From Actinoplanes regularis (GTDB lineage Bacteria; Actinomycetota; Actinomycetes; Mycobacteriales; Micromonosporaceae): a DNA stretch of 64,000 nt. The stretch is taken from assembly GCF_900188005.1 (NCBI RefSeq), contig NZ_FZNR01000002.1, forward strand, positions 744,001 to 808,000, in the 5' to 3' direction. Both the position numbers and the translations under genes were made by a program. Positions 19,755 through 27,851 of the stretch are shown piece by piece. Within the stretch, counting starts at the first letter, position 1. Each line of letters opens with the position of its first letter. The notes beneath the pieces were generated by a model. The model saw only the letters and a program-made list of their open reading frames with translations, was not told where the DNA came from and ran no database searches.

Positions 19755-20669
19755 ATGCGGATCGTCATGGCCGGCGCCTCCGGCTTCCTCGGTGTCCGGC
19801 TGGCCGAGCGGCTGCGCCAGAGCGGCCACGAGATCACCCGGCTCGTCCGGAAGCCGGCCGGGGTCGGCGAGGCGACCTGGAGTCCCTCCCAAGGGCGGCT
19901 CGACCCGGCGGTGCTCGCCGGCGCCGACGCGGTGATCAACCTGGCCGGTGCGAACGTCGGCGCGCGCCGGTGGACCGCGGCCTACAAGAACGTGCTGCGG
20001 GCCAGCCGGGTGGACAGCACCGACACGATCGCCCGGACCATCGCCAAGCTGCCCGCCGGAGAGCGCCCGCGCACCCTGCTGCAATCCTCCGCGGTCGGCT
20101 GGTACGGCGACACCGGCGACCACGAGGTCACCGAGGAGGCTCCGGCCGGCAACACGTTCCTGGCCGACATCTGCCGGGTCTGGGAGGCCGCCGCCCACCC
20201 CGCCGAGGACGCCGGCACCCGGGTCGTACCGCTGCGCACCGCGCCGGTCCTGGACCGGCAGGGATCGCTTTTGAAGCCGCTGCTCCCGCTCTTCAAGCTG
20301 GGCGGCGGGGCCCGGATCGGCGGCGGACAGCAGTGGATGGCCTGGATCGCGCTCGCGGACTGGCTGGGTGCCGCCGAGTTCCTGCTGGAACGCGAGGACG
20401 TGGCCGGGCCGGTCAACCTGGTCTCCGCGGAGCAGTGCACGAACCTCGAGTTCACCCGGGCCCTGGCCCGCCGGCTGCGCCGGCCCGCGCTGCTGACCGT
20501 GCCCGGCCCGATGCTCGACCTGGTGCTGGGCGAGCTGGCCGGGGAGGCCCAGCGGAGCCAACGGGTCATTCCCAGCGTTCTTCGCAATGCCGGATTCTCG
20601 TGGACCTACCCGGACATCGGGTCCGCTCTGGGCGCCGCACTCGGACAGCAACCGGCGAGCACCCCCTGA
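19755..20669 (+). CDS. TIGR01777-family NAD(P)-binding epimerase-like protein
   Basis: A 304-residue extended short-chain dehydrogenase-like protein. The N-terminus MRIVMAGASGFLGVRLAERL is a Rossmann nucleotide-binding motif, NLAGANVGARRWT is characteristic of the family, and LLQSSAVGWYGDTGD contains the SSAVG-YG active-site region. The C-terminal GEAQRSQRVIPSVL followed by FSWTYPDI is also typical. The substrate of this family (YfcH-like) is not established. It follows the sucB terminator, so it has its own promoter in the 40 bases between. Confidence 0.9.
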   Translation: MRIVMAGASGFLGVRLAERLRQSGHEITRLVRKPAGVGEATWSPSQGRLDPAVLAGADAVINLAGANVGARRWTAAYKNVLRASRVDSTDTIARTIAKLPAGERPRTLLQSSAVGWYGDTGDHEVTEEAPAGNTFLADICRVWEAAAHPAEDAGTRVVPLRTAPVLDRQGSLLKPLLPLFKLGGGARIGGGQQWMAWIALADWLGAAEFLLEREDVAGPVNLVSAEQCTNLEFTRALARRLRRPALLTVPGPMLDLVLGELAGEAQRSQRVIPSVLRNAGFSWTYPDIGSALGAALGQQPASTP

Positions 20670-20699
20670 TCTTCAGCTCGCGCTGCTAACCTGCGCGTG

Positions 20700-22586
20700 A
20701 TGTCCGTCTCCGCCCCCGCCCCCGCCGCGTCCGCCGATCCCCCCTCCGAGGAAGCCGCCAGCACACCCGGCGCCAAGCCGCGTGAATGGCCGGTCCACCT
20801 CACCGTCGCCATCGTCGCGCTCTCCTTCGCGGTGTACGTGGCCAGTGGGCTCTGGGCGGATCCGTACACGAACGTGCTCTCCGACAACGTCGGCGACCAG
20901 GCGTTCTTCGAGTGGCTGATGGGGTACGGGTACTACACCGTCACCCAGGGCGCGGACCCGTTCTTCGCCGCCCTGCTGAACGCCCCGCACGGCGTCAACC
21001 TGGCCACGAACACCTCGGTCACGGTGTACACGGTGCTGCTCACACCGCTGACCCACCTGGCCGGCCCGCAGGTCAGCTTCGTGACCGTGCTCACGCTTAA
21101 CCTGGCCGGCTCCGCCTTCGCGTGGTACCTGTTCCTGCGCCGCTGGCTGGTCCACAACGCCCTCGCCGCCACGGTGGCCGGGCTGTTCTGCGGCTTCGCC
21201 CCCGGGTTCATCTCGCACGCGAACGGTCACCTCAACTGGACCTCCGGCTGGATCGTTCCGGTGGTGCTCTGGCGGGTGCTGAAGCTGCGCGAGCCGGGCC
21301 GCTGGCTGCGCAACGGCCTCATGCTCGGCGTACTGCTCGCGATCGGCTTCTCGATCGCCGCGGAGGGGCTCTTCTTCACCGCCCTGGCCAGCGGGATCTT
21401 CATGATCGTGTGGGCGCTCGCCCGGCCGGTGCGCGCCGAGGCCCGGGCGGCTCTGCCGACCGTGCTGCGCGCGCTCGGAGTGACCGCGGTGGTGGCCGGG
21501 TCACTGCTCGCATACCCGCTCTACATGCACTTCGCCGGCCCGTGGACGTTCTCCGGGACCGGGTTCAACCAGCGGCATTTCGTCGAGGACGCGGCGGCGT
21601 ACCTGTCGTTCCCGAACCGTTCGCTGGCCGGACACCTCGGCTGGCACGCCGACCTGGCGCCGAACCGGACCGAGGAGACGTCGTTCTTCGGCGTGCCCCT
21701 GGTGATCCTGATGATCGTCTCGTTCGCGCTGCTCTGGCGGCGCGCGGAGCCCGGCCGGCGGGCCACCCTGCGCGCGGTCGGCCTGGTCGGCCTGATCTTC
21801 TTCCTGCTCTCGCTCGGCCCGCGGCTGAACGTGAACAAGCACGAGTACGACGTCCCGCTCCCCTACGCCGCCCTGACCCACGTCCCGCTCTTCGACTCGG
21901 CCCTGCCGCTCCGGTTCGCGCTGGGCGTCGTCGGCGTCTTCGGCGTCCTGCTCGCCCTGATCCTGGACCAGTTGCTGAGCCGGCGAGGCCCGTCCGGCGG
22001 GATGCTGAACACCGCGCTGACGGCGGCGGTCGTGGTCAGCCTGCTGCCGATCTTCCCGCTCCCGCTCCGGATCCAGTACCGCGCCGCCGAGCCGACGTTC
22101 ATCGCGGACGGCACCTGGCAGAAGTACGTTCCCGAGGGCGGCACCATGTCCGCGCTGCCGTTCGCGCTCAACGTGACCGCGGACGGGCAGCGCTGGCAGG
22201 CGTACACCATGGCCCGGGGCGGGCGGCAGTTCCGCATGCCGGACGGCTACTTCCTCGGCCCGCAGACCACCGATGAGGGCGGCCGCGAGCAGCCCGGCCG
22301 GATCGGCGCGCCGCCGCGGGCGACCGACTGGCTCTTCCTGCGCGCCGCCTGGTACGGCTACATCACCAGCATGAACAACGAGGACCGCGCCCAGGCCCGC
22401 GCCGACTTCGACTACTGGGGCCTGGACGCGGTGTTCCTGCCCGGCGAGATCACCGGCTCGGACCACCAGACGCTGAACCGGGCCGCGGTCGAGGCCGTCG
22501 CCCGTGACCTGCTCGGTGAGCCCGAGGTGGTGGGCGGCGTGCTGGTGTGGCGCATCCGTCGCGGTGTGGATCCCGTCGACCGGTGA
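20700..22586 (+). CDS. Multi-pass membrane protein, GT-C glycosyltransferase-like
   Basis: About 628 residues, with a GTG directly before the ATG at 20700 as an alternative start. After a Pro/Ala-rich cytoplasmic N-terminus, roughly ten transmembrane helices are visible. A first-loop sequence [19 protein letters not shown] lies between the first two. The acidic first loop and the [12 protein letters not shown] segment resemble membrane glycosyltransferases of the GT-C type; this is inference from architecture. The C-terminal soluble domain lies outside the membrane. It lies 33 bases upstream of lipB on the same strand. Confidence 0.7.
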   Translation: MSVSAPAPAASADPPSEEAASTPGAKPREWPVHLTVAIVALSFAVYVASGLWADPYTNVLSDNVGDQAFFEWLMGYGYYTVTQGADPFFAALLNAPHGVNLATNTSVTVYTVLLTPLTHLAGPQVSFVTVLTLNLAGSAFAWYLFLRRWLVHNALAATVAGLFCGFAPGFISHANGHLNWTSGWIVPVVLWRVLKLREPGRWLRNGLMLGVLLAIGFSIAAEGLFFTALASGIFMIVWALARPVRAEARAALPTVLRALGVTAVVAGSLLAYPLYMHFAGPWTFSGTGFNQRHFVEDAAAYLSFPNRSLAGHLGWHADLAPNRTEETSFFGVPLVILMIVSFALLWRRAEPGRRATLRAVGLVGLIFFLLSLGPRLNVNKHEYDVPLPYAALTHVPLFDSALPLRFALGVVGVFGVLLALILDQLLSRRGPSGGMLNTALTAAVVVSLLPIFPLPLRIQYRAAEPTFIADGTWQKYVPEGGTMSALPFALNVTADGQRWQAYTMARGGRQFRMPDGYFLGPQTTDEGGREQPGRIGAPPRATDWLFLRAAWYGYITSMNNEDRAQARADFDYWGLDAVFLPGEITGSDHQTLNRAAVEAVARDLLGEPEVVGGVLVWRIRRGVDPVDR

Positions 22587-22618
22587 GTACCGGTGAGTAC
22601 GGAGTTAGGCTGGCCGCT

Positions 22619-23248
22619 GTGACAACCTCCGCACTCACCGTTCTGCGCCCGGGGCTGGTCGATTACCGCGACGCCTGGGAAGAGCAGAAGCGTTTGCACG
22701 AGGCCGTGGCGACCGGCGAACAGCCGGACACGGTCCTGCTGCTGGAGCACCCCAGCGTCTTCACCGCCGGCAAGCGCACCGAACCGGCCGACCGGCCGTT
22801 CGACGGCACCCCGGTGGTCGACGTCGACCGCGGCGGCAAGATCACTTGGCACGGGCCGGGCCAGCTGGTCGGGTACCCGATCGTGCGCCTGCCCGACCCG
22901 GTCGACGTGGTCGCCTACGTCCGCCGGGTCGAGCAGCTGCTGATCGACGTCTGCGCCGAGTTCGGGGTGGCCACCGAGCGGGTCGAGGGCCGCAGCGGCG
23001 CCTGGGTCCGGGCCACCGACGGCGGCCTGGACCGCAAGATCGCCCAGATCGGGATCCGGGTGGCGCGCGGCGTGACCCTGCACGGCTTCGCCCTCAACTG
23101 CGACTGCGACCTGACGGCCTTCGACCGGTTCGTGCCGTGCGGCATCCGGGACGCCGGGGTCACCTCGCTCAGCGCCGAGCTGGGCCGGCCGGTGACCGTG
23201 GCCGAGGTGCTGCCGGTCGTCGAGCGGCACCTCACGACGCTTCTCTGA
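22619..23248 (+). CDS. lipB: Octanoyl-[acyl-carrier-protein]:protein octanoyltransferase
   Basis: A 209-residue enzyme that moves octanoate from acyl carrier protein to apo-lipoyl domains such as SucB and GcvH. The signature [17 protein letters not shown] is intact. Lys140 (DRKIAQIG) and Cys174 (VPCGIRDAG) form the catalytic pair. The GTG at 22619 gives the family N-terminus [20 protein letters not shown]. lipA, the next step, lies 2.8 kb downstream behind two leftward genes. The last 17 bases overlap the end of the convergent propeller gene. Confidence 0.96.
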   Translation: MTTSALTVLRPGLVDYRDAWEEQKRLHEAVATGEQPDTVLLLEHPSVFTAGKRTEPADRPFDGTPVVDVDRGGKITWHGPGQLVGYPIVRLPDPVDVVAYVRRVEQLLIDVCAEFGVATERVEGRSGAWVRATDGGLDRKIAQIGIRVARGVTLHGFALNCDCDLTAFDRFVPCGIRDAGVTSLSAELGRPVTVAEVLPVVERHLTTLL

Positions 23249-24413
23249 CCCGGAAGACGACAGTGCCGCCGTGCCTGGAACACGCCAGGTATTCCCCGGC
23301 GGCGACGCAGCCGAACGGCAGGACGCCGGGCAGGCTTCCGTACACCTGACCGGTACGCAGGTCGGTGACCTGCGTACCGGTGTCACCGTCCTGGCGCAGC
23401 ATCAGGCCGCCGGCCACCATGCCCCGGCCCAGCCTGCGGACCACCCGCCCGGTCGCCGGATCGAGGAGTACGTTCCGTCCGTCCAGGGCTCGGACCACCG
23501 CGCCGGCGTAGAACATCCGGTCCGGTGAGCTCCAGCGCGTCGTCCCGGTGACCGGGTCCAGCGCGCTGATACCTCGCCGGCCCACCACGCAGACCAGGTC
23601 GCCGCAGGTGGTGGCGTCGGACGGCATGAGCACGCTGCCCGGGGCGGGCCAGGCCGGGGTCAGGCCGGGCAGGTGAAACGCGGTCACGGTGGCGGTGCCG
23701 AAGACGTACACCCGATCGCCGACCAGCCTGATCGACGTCCGTAGATCAATGGATTCGTCGTCCAGCCTCCGCCTCGCCAGCGGCCGGCCGTCCAGGGCGG
23801 AACGCACCTGGACGTTCCCGCCACCGTCCAGCGTCAGCAGGTAACGCCCGGTCGCGTCCAGCAACGCATCGGACGCGTCGCCCGGCCGGGTCCAGAGGAT
23901 CCGGCCGGTCTCCACGTCGGCCAGCTCCAGCCTGCCGGAGCCCGCATCGTCGGAGCCGGCCAGCAGCACCCGGTTGCCGACGACGCGCGGGCTCGCCCAA
24001 CTCGGCGCCGACCAGCGCTCCCGGCCGGTGCCGGCGTCCAGGACCGTCGAGCTCACGTCGTCGCTGATCGTCAGCACCGATCCCGACCTGGTCAGCAGCA
24101 GATCGTTCATCGTGTTCAGCGACAGCTGGACCGACCAGGACGGGCCGCCCGGCGCCAGCGGCCGGGCCACCAACTCGACCTCCTCGTCCACGCTGTGGTG
24201 CACGGTGTAGAGCGCCTCCGGGGTGAGCAGGACCGCCACCACTCCCCGCCCACCCGTGTTCGTGACCTCCGGGAACACCCGTGGGCGGGGTGGGGCGGCC
24301 GCCGCGCCGAGCAGGGACAGAGCGACCGCGACGACCGCGATCCGCAGCTTGCGCCAAGGGACCCGAAGGGGCCGCTCGGCCCCCGGTGGCGGAGCCGCGT
24401 CAAGATCGATCAT
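23232..24413 (-). CDS. Membrane-anchored PQQ-like beta-propeller protein
   Basis: About 393 residues from ATG 24413 (a GTG one codon earlier is possible). A short cytoplasmic N-terminus leads to one transmembrane segment ([18 protein letters not shown]), followed by an extracytoplasmic seven-bladed-like propeller. Blades show the repeating pattern [30 protein letters not shown] and [14 protein letters not shown], typical of PQQ-like repeats in BamB-type proteins. No quinone-binding residues can be assigned. It may share transcription with the aspS-type gene ending 10 bases upstream. The function is unknown. Confidence 0.82.
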   Translation of the reverse strand: MIDLDAAPPPGAERPLRVPWRKLRIAVVAVALSLLGAAAAPPRPRVFPEVTNTGGRGVVAVLLTPEALYTVHHSVDEEVELVARPLAPGGPSWSVQLSLNTMNDLLLTRSGSVLTISDDVSSTVLDAGTGRERWSAPSWASPRVVGNRVLLAGSDDAGSGRLELADVETGRILWTRPGDASDALLDATGRYLLTLDGGGNVQVRSALDGRPLARRRLDDESIDLRTSIRLVGDRVYVFGTATVTAFHLPGLTPAWPAPGSVLMPSDATTCGDLVCVVGRRGISALDPVTGTTRWSSPDRMFYAGAVVRALDGRNVLLDPATGRVVRRLGRGMVAGGLMLRQDGDTGTQVTDLRTGQVYGSLPGVLPFGCVAAGEYLACSRHGGTVVFRVREAS

Positions 24414-24425
24414 CACCGCTCAAAC

Positions 24426-25685
24426 CTACGGCGTGACCCGGCGCGGGTCGCGTGGAAAGGCCATCGCCTCCCGGACGTTGGCCGCGCCGGTCAGCCGGGC
24501 CACCAGGCGCTCCAGGCCGATCGCCCAGCCGCCGTGCGGTGGCATGCCGTACCGGAAAGCGTCCAGATAGCCCTGGTAGGCCGCCGGCGGCTCGCCCGCC
24601 GCGCGCAGCGCGGCGACATAGTCGGCGTGCCGGTGCAGCCGCTGCCCGCCGGTGACGATCTCCAAACCGCGAAAGAGCAGGTCGAACCCGTTGGAGTACG
24701 CCGGGTCGGCCGGGTCCGGGTGGGTGTAGAACGGTCGTTTGCGCATCGGGTAGCCGGTCACGAAGACGAACTCCGAGCCGTGCTCCCGCAGCGCCCACTC
24801 GCCCAGCGCCCGCTCGTGCGCCGGAGCCAGGTCGGGCTCGTCCGCCGGCGCCCCGGCGATCCGCAGCGCCGCGGTGAAGTGCACCGCCGGAATCTCGACC
24901 GGCACCTCCGGCGTCGCGGTCCCGGTCCGCTCGGTGACCTCGCCGAACATCCCGGCGATGGTCCGGGTCAGCGCTGCCATCACGTCACGGTGGTCCGCGA
25001 TGAAGCCCATCTCGGCGTCGAGCGACGTGTACTGCGTCAGGTGCCGCGCGGTGTCGCTGTTCTCCGCGCGGAACACCGGCCCGACCTCGAAGACCCGCTC
25101 GAAGACGCCGACCATCATCTGCTTGTAGAACTGTGGCGACTGGGCCAGATAGGCGGGCCGGCCGAAATAGTCCAGTTCGAAGACGTTCGCACCTGATTCG
25201 GTCGCCGACTCGACGATCTTCGGGGTGTGGATCTCGACGAACCGCTGCGTCTCCAGCGCCTTGCGGAAACCGGCCGTCGCGGCCGCGGAGATCCGCAGCG
25301 CGGCCCGGCGGGCCGGATGGCGCAGGGCGAGCGCGGCGTGGTCCAACTGGGCGGGAAGGGCCGCGGTCAGCGCGGGCCGATGCAGTTCGAACGGCAGCGG
25401 TACGCCGACAGCGGAGTGCACGTGGATCTCCTCCGCGCCGGTCAGCTCCACCCCGTTCGGGGCCTGGCTGTTCGGGGTGACCGTGGCGATGACGGAGACC
25501 ACGCTCTCCTCGGTGAGGGTCGCCACCTGGGCCGGTTCGGTGATCACGACCTGCGCCAGACCGGCGGCGTCACGGACGATCAGGAACGTCACCGACTTCA
25601 GCCGGCGTACGCGGTGGATCCAGCCTTCGACCCGGACCTTCTCGTACGGATGAGCGGCCAGTTCGGTGGAGAGGATGCGTTGCAT
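24426..25685 (-). CDS. aspS: Aspartyl-tRNA synthetase, archaeal-type (possibly aspartate-tRNA(Asx) ligase)
   Basis: A 419-residue class IIb synthetase. The N-terminal OB fold binds the anticodon (VEGWIHRVRRLKSVTFLIV). Motif 2 is FRAENSDTARHLTQYTSLD (205-223) and motif 3 is GWAIGLERLVARLTG. At this length it lacks the large insertion of the usual bacterial AspRS of nearly 600 residues and resembles the short archaeal type, many of which also charge tRNA-Asn. The ATG follows AGGAGGU at 25694-25700, which lies inside a T-box leader. Control by aminoacylation state and the compact form suggest a second, regulated synthetase. A bacterial-type AspRS elsewhere in the genome cannot be checked here. 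Confidence 0.88.
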   Translation of the reverse strand: MQRILSTELAAHPYEKVRVEGWIHRVRRLKSVTFLIVRDAAGLAQVVITEPAQVATLTEESVVSVIATVTPNSQAPNGVELTGAEEIHVHSAVGVPLPFELHRPALTAALPAQLDHAALALRHPARRAALRISAAATAGFRKALETQRFVEIHTPKIVESATESGANVFELDYFGRPAYLAQSPQFYKQMMVGVFERVFEVGPVFRAENSDTARHLTQYTSLDAEMGFIADHRDVMAALTRTIAGMFGEVTERTGTATPEVPVEIPAVHFTAALRIAGAPADEPDLAPAHERALGEWALREHGSEFVFVTGYPMRKRPFYTHPDPADPAYSNGFDLLFRGLEIVTGGQRLHRHADYVAALRAAGEPPAAYQGYLDAFRYGMPPHGGWAIGLERLVARLTGAANVREAMAFPRDPRRVTP

Positions 25686-25689
25686 GGCG

Positions 25690-25910
25690 GGTTACCTCCT
25701 CGGGTGCTGCAACGCGGCCCCAGGGAGGTGCGGGCGAGCGGGATCCTCGCGGTACCACCGCACCTTCGCGCCCCGCTGCTCGCGGGACGCCTCTTGCACT
25801 GCTCGGCTCGGGGGTGTCTTCGTGCTCCGGCGCTCGGGCCACCATCACAGCTGCCGGTGGCTCTCTCGACCGGCGGATCGGAGCGTTACTCGGTCCCGTC
25901 ACTGCCGTGG
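25690..25910 (-). promoter_or_regulatory. T-box riboswitch leader with GAC (Asp) specifier, translational type
   Basis: On the minus strand the aspS leader contains AGUGA (25903-25899), GAGAGAGCC (25867-25859), then GAA-GAC-ACC with GAC at 25818-25816. Together these form a stem I specifier loop with an Asp codon. The T-box core GGTGGTACCGCG follows near 25747-25766. Its GGUGCGG can pair with CCGCACC (25733-25727) as an antisequestrator. The overlapping ACCUCC (25729-25724) can instead pair with the aspS ribosome site GGAGGU (25699-25694). This predicts that uncharged tRNA-Asp frees the ribosome site. Confidence 0.88.
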
Positions 25911-26057
25911 TGCGGAAGGCTAATCCGGTCTTCGATGCCTGTTCAAGCCGTTTTCCACACCGCATTCGAGGTGGCGTGACGGCGGTCACAGGGAAGGTCA
26001 CGTGAGCCTCGTCGCCCACACGCCGCGACCGGTCCTCTCCGGCGTATCTTCTGGGTT

Positions 26058-26981
26058 GTGACTATTGCTCCCGAGGGCCGCCGCATGCTGCGCATCGAGG
26101 CGCGCAACGCCGAAACTCCCATCGAGCGGAAGCCGCCGTGGATCAAAGTCAAGGCGAAGATGGGCCCTGAGTACACCCAGATGCGCGGTCTGGTGCAGAA
26201 GGAGGGCCTGCACACGGTCTGCCAGGAGGCGGGCTGCCCGAACATCTACGAGTGCTGGGAAGACCGCGAGGCCACCTTCCTCATCGGTGGCGACCAGTGC
26301 ACCCGCCGCTGTGACTTCTGCCAGATCGACACCGGCAAGCCGGCCGAGTTCGACGCCGACGAGCCGCGCCGGGTCGGCGAGTCCGTCGCCACCATGGGCT
26401 TGAAGTACGCCACGATCACCGGCGTCGCCCGCGACGACCTGCCCGACGGCGGCGCCTGGCTCTACGCCGAGACCGTCCGCCAGATCCACAAGCTGCAGCC
26501 CGGCTGCGGCGTCGAGCTGCTGATCCCGGACTTCAACGCCGAGCCCGAGCAGCTCGCCGAGGTCTTCGGCGCCAAGCCCGAGGTGCTCGCGCACAACGTC
26601 GAGACCGTCCCGCGGATCTTCAAGCGGATCCGTCCCGGTTTCCGTTACGAGCGCTCCCTCGACGTGATCACCCAGGCCCGGGCCGCCAACCTGGTCACCA
26701 AGAGCAACCTGATCCTCGGCATGGGCGAGGAGCGCGCGGAGATCTCCGCCGCCCTGCGCGACCTGCACGCGGCCGGCTGCGAGCTGATCACCATCACGCA
26801 GTACCTGCGTCCGACGCCGCGCCACCACCCGGTCGAGCGCTGGGTGAAGCCGGAGGAGTTCGTCGAGCTCCGTGAGGAGGCCGAGGCGATCGGGTTCGCC
26901 GGGGTGATGAGCGGGCCGCTGGTCCGGTCGTCGTACCGGGCGGGTCGCCTCTACCGTCAGGCTCTCGAAGCCCGCGGCTGA
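26058..26981 (+). CDS. lipA: Lipoyl synthase
   Basis: A 307-residue radical SAM enzyme that inserts two sulfur atoms into octanoyl groups on lipoyl domains. The auxiliary cluster cysteines are Cys55, Cys60 and Cys66 ([12 protein letters not shown]) and the radical SAM cysteines are Cys81, Cys85 and Cys88 (CTRRCDFC). The C-terminal RSSYRAG carries the conserved Ser. The GTG at 26058 starts [16 protein letters not shown]. It completes the lipoate pathway with lipB at 22619 and ends at a strong terminator. The promoter should lie in the roughly 150 bases shared with the divergent aspS leader. Confidence 0.97.
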   Translation: MTIAPEGRRMLRIEARNAETPIERKPPWIKVKAKMGPEYTQMRGLVQKEGLHTVCQEAGCPNIYECWEDREATFLIGGDQCTRRCDFCQIDTGKPAEFDADEPRRVGESVATMGLKYATITGVARDDLPDGGAWLYAETVRQIHKLQPGCGVELLIPDFNAEPEQLAEVFGAKPEVLAHNVETVPRIFKRIRPGFRYERSLDVITQARAANLVTKSNLILGMGEERAEISAALRDLHAAGCELITITQYLRPTPRHHPVERWVKPEEFVELREEAEAIGFAGVMSGPLVRSSYRAGRLYRQALEARG

Positions 26982-27001
26982 CCCTGCCGCATCGTTCTCG
27001 C

Positions 27002-27028
27002 CCGGCCCCGGTTTCTCACCGGGGCCGG
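27002..27028 (+). terminator. Terminator after lipA
   Basis: A perfect 11-bp stem CCGGCCCCGGT/ACCGGGGCCGG with the loop TTCTC, 20 bases after the lipA stop and followed by CGTCTTTCC. Confidence 0.85.
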
Positions 27029-27090
27029 CGTCTTTCCAGCCACCGGCACCGCGCCCCAGCGCTCCGGAAACCTGGTCCGGAGACGGTGAG

Positions 27091-27141
27091 GGCCCGCAAC
27101 CGGTGGTCCAGGATCATGCGAGCCTGGAGTGGTTGCGGGCC
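27091..27141 (-). terminator. Long hairpin downstream of the 83-aa gene
   Basis: GGCCCGCAACC (27091-27101) pairs perfectly with GGTTGCGGGCC (27131-27141), and an inner CCAGG/CCTGG stem extends it. It lies 10 bases beyond the stop of the leftward gene at 27152-27403. There is no U-tract, so it could also be a processing or RNA-stability element. Confidence 0.6.
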
Positions 27142-27151
27142 TTCCGAAGGG

Positions 27152-27403
27152 TCACCTCTTGCCCTTCTTGCCTTTCTTGCTCTTCTTCGCTTTGCCCTTG
27201 CCGTCACGTTCCCGGCAGAACTCGGCAAGGCGACGATCGGACTCCGCCTCGGCGGCGGCTGTTTCGGGGAAGACCACCGGGTACATCAGCTTGGCCAGGA
27301 GCAGGATGATCGGTCCCAGCCAGGCCCACCAGGGGATGTCACCCTCCGGCCCGAACAGCGCCTCGACCATACGATTGGCCACGTCCACGGCGCCGTCCAT
27401 CAT
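27152..27403 (-). CDS. Small membrane protein with Lys-rich tail (83 aa)
   Basis: Begins MMDGAVDVANRMVEALFG (a second ATG follows directly). It has one hydrophobic helix, WAWLGPIILLLAKLMYPVVF, then a charged helix and a tail of GKAKKSKKGKKGKR. The basic tail suggests contact with nucleic acid or acidic lipids on the cytoplasmic face; this is inference. A weak GGGGGCC precedes the start. The gene stands alone between the lipA terminator and a repeat region. The family is not recognised. Confidence 0.6.
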   Translation of the reverse strand: MMDGAVDVANRMVEALFGPEGDIPWWAWLGPIILLLAKLMYPVVFPETAAAEAESDRRLAEFCRERDGKGKAKKSKKGKKGKR

Positions 27404-27597
27404 CGGCCCCCGAGGGACGAACGGAACTTGTCGTGCATGACGGCTCCCTAAACTGTCGGTCGACCAGCCATATCGGGCACCCGCCAGGCGGGATTAGCCT
27501 TCGCCCCGCCCGCCTGCGTCCGCCCACGCCAGAGCCGGGAAATTTGCCCCCACCCGGCAACTCTCCGCACCCACCCGGCAACTAAGGGGACCAAGGC
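27404..27597. other. Non-coding stretch between 83-aa gene and repeat array
   Basis: No convincing gene is seen. A short direct duplication, CACCCGGCAACT, occurs at about 27551 and 27581. The promoter of the leftward 83-residue gene should be in the first 80 bases. Other open frames here are arginine- or serine-rich and show no coding character. Confidence 0.5.
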
Positions 27598-27851
27598 GGC
27601 ATGCCGTAGCGGTCGACGCGATCAGCCGCCGAGAAGACTGGAACGGCACACGACAGCGGCCAACTTGGCCCGCCGACGAGGAGGCCGACACGGCATGCCA
27701 CCGCGGCCAACGTGCTCCGATGCCGAGAAGGCCGGAACGGCATGCCACCGCGCTCGACACGATCAATCGCCGAGAAGGCGGGACGGCGGGCCACAGCGAG
27801 CGGCGCGGTCAGTCGTCGAGGAGGCCGAGGCGGCGTGCCACGGCGGCGGCC
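27598..27851. repeat. 47-bp imperfect tandem repeat array running into the 3' end of the LAL gene
   Basis: Five units start at 27598, 27645, 27692, 27739 and 27785 (the fourth is 46 bp). A partial sixth starts at 27832. Each opens with GGCATGCC or a variant and ends with a CCGAGAAGGCCGGAAC-like block. Unit five contains the last codons and stop of the LAL regulator gene, and units one and four keep the TCA (reverse TGA) at the same place. The array therefore looks like repeated copies of the gene's own 3' end laid out downstream of it. Confidence 0.85.

Noticed and set aside
17817..20651. A 944-codon leftward open frame
   Set aside because: Antisense to sucB, lpdA's end and the epimerase gene; composition is Gly/Arg/Leu shadow sequence and it crosses a strong terminator.
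25998..26828. A 276-codon leftward open frame over lipA
   Set aside because: lipA on the plus strand has all six cluster cysteines; the leftward frame is Val/Leu/Asp/Gly shadow.
27598..27851. Possible CRISPR array
   Set aside because: The units abut with no unique spacers, vary along their whole length and extend into a coding 3' end; no cas genes are nearby.
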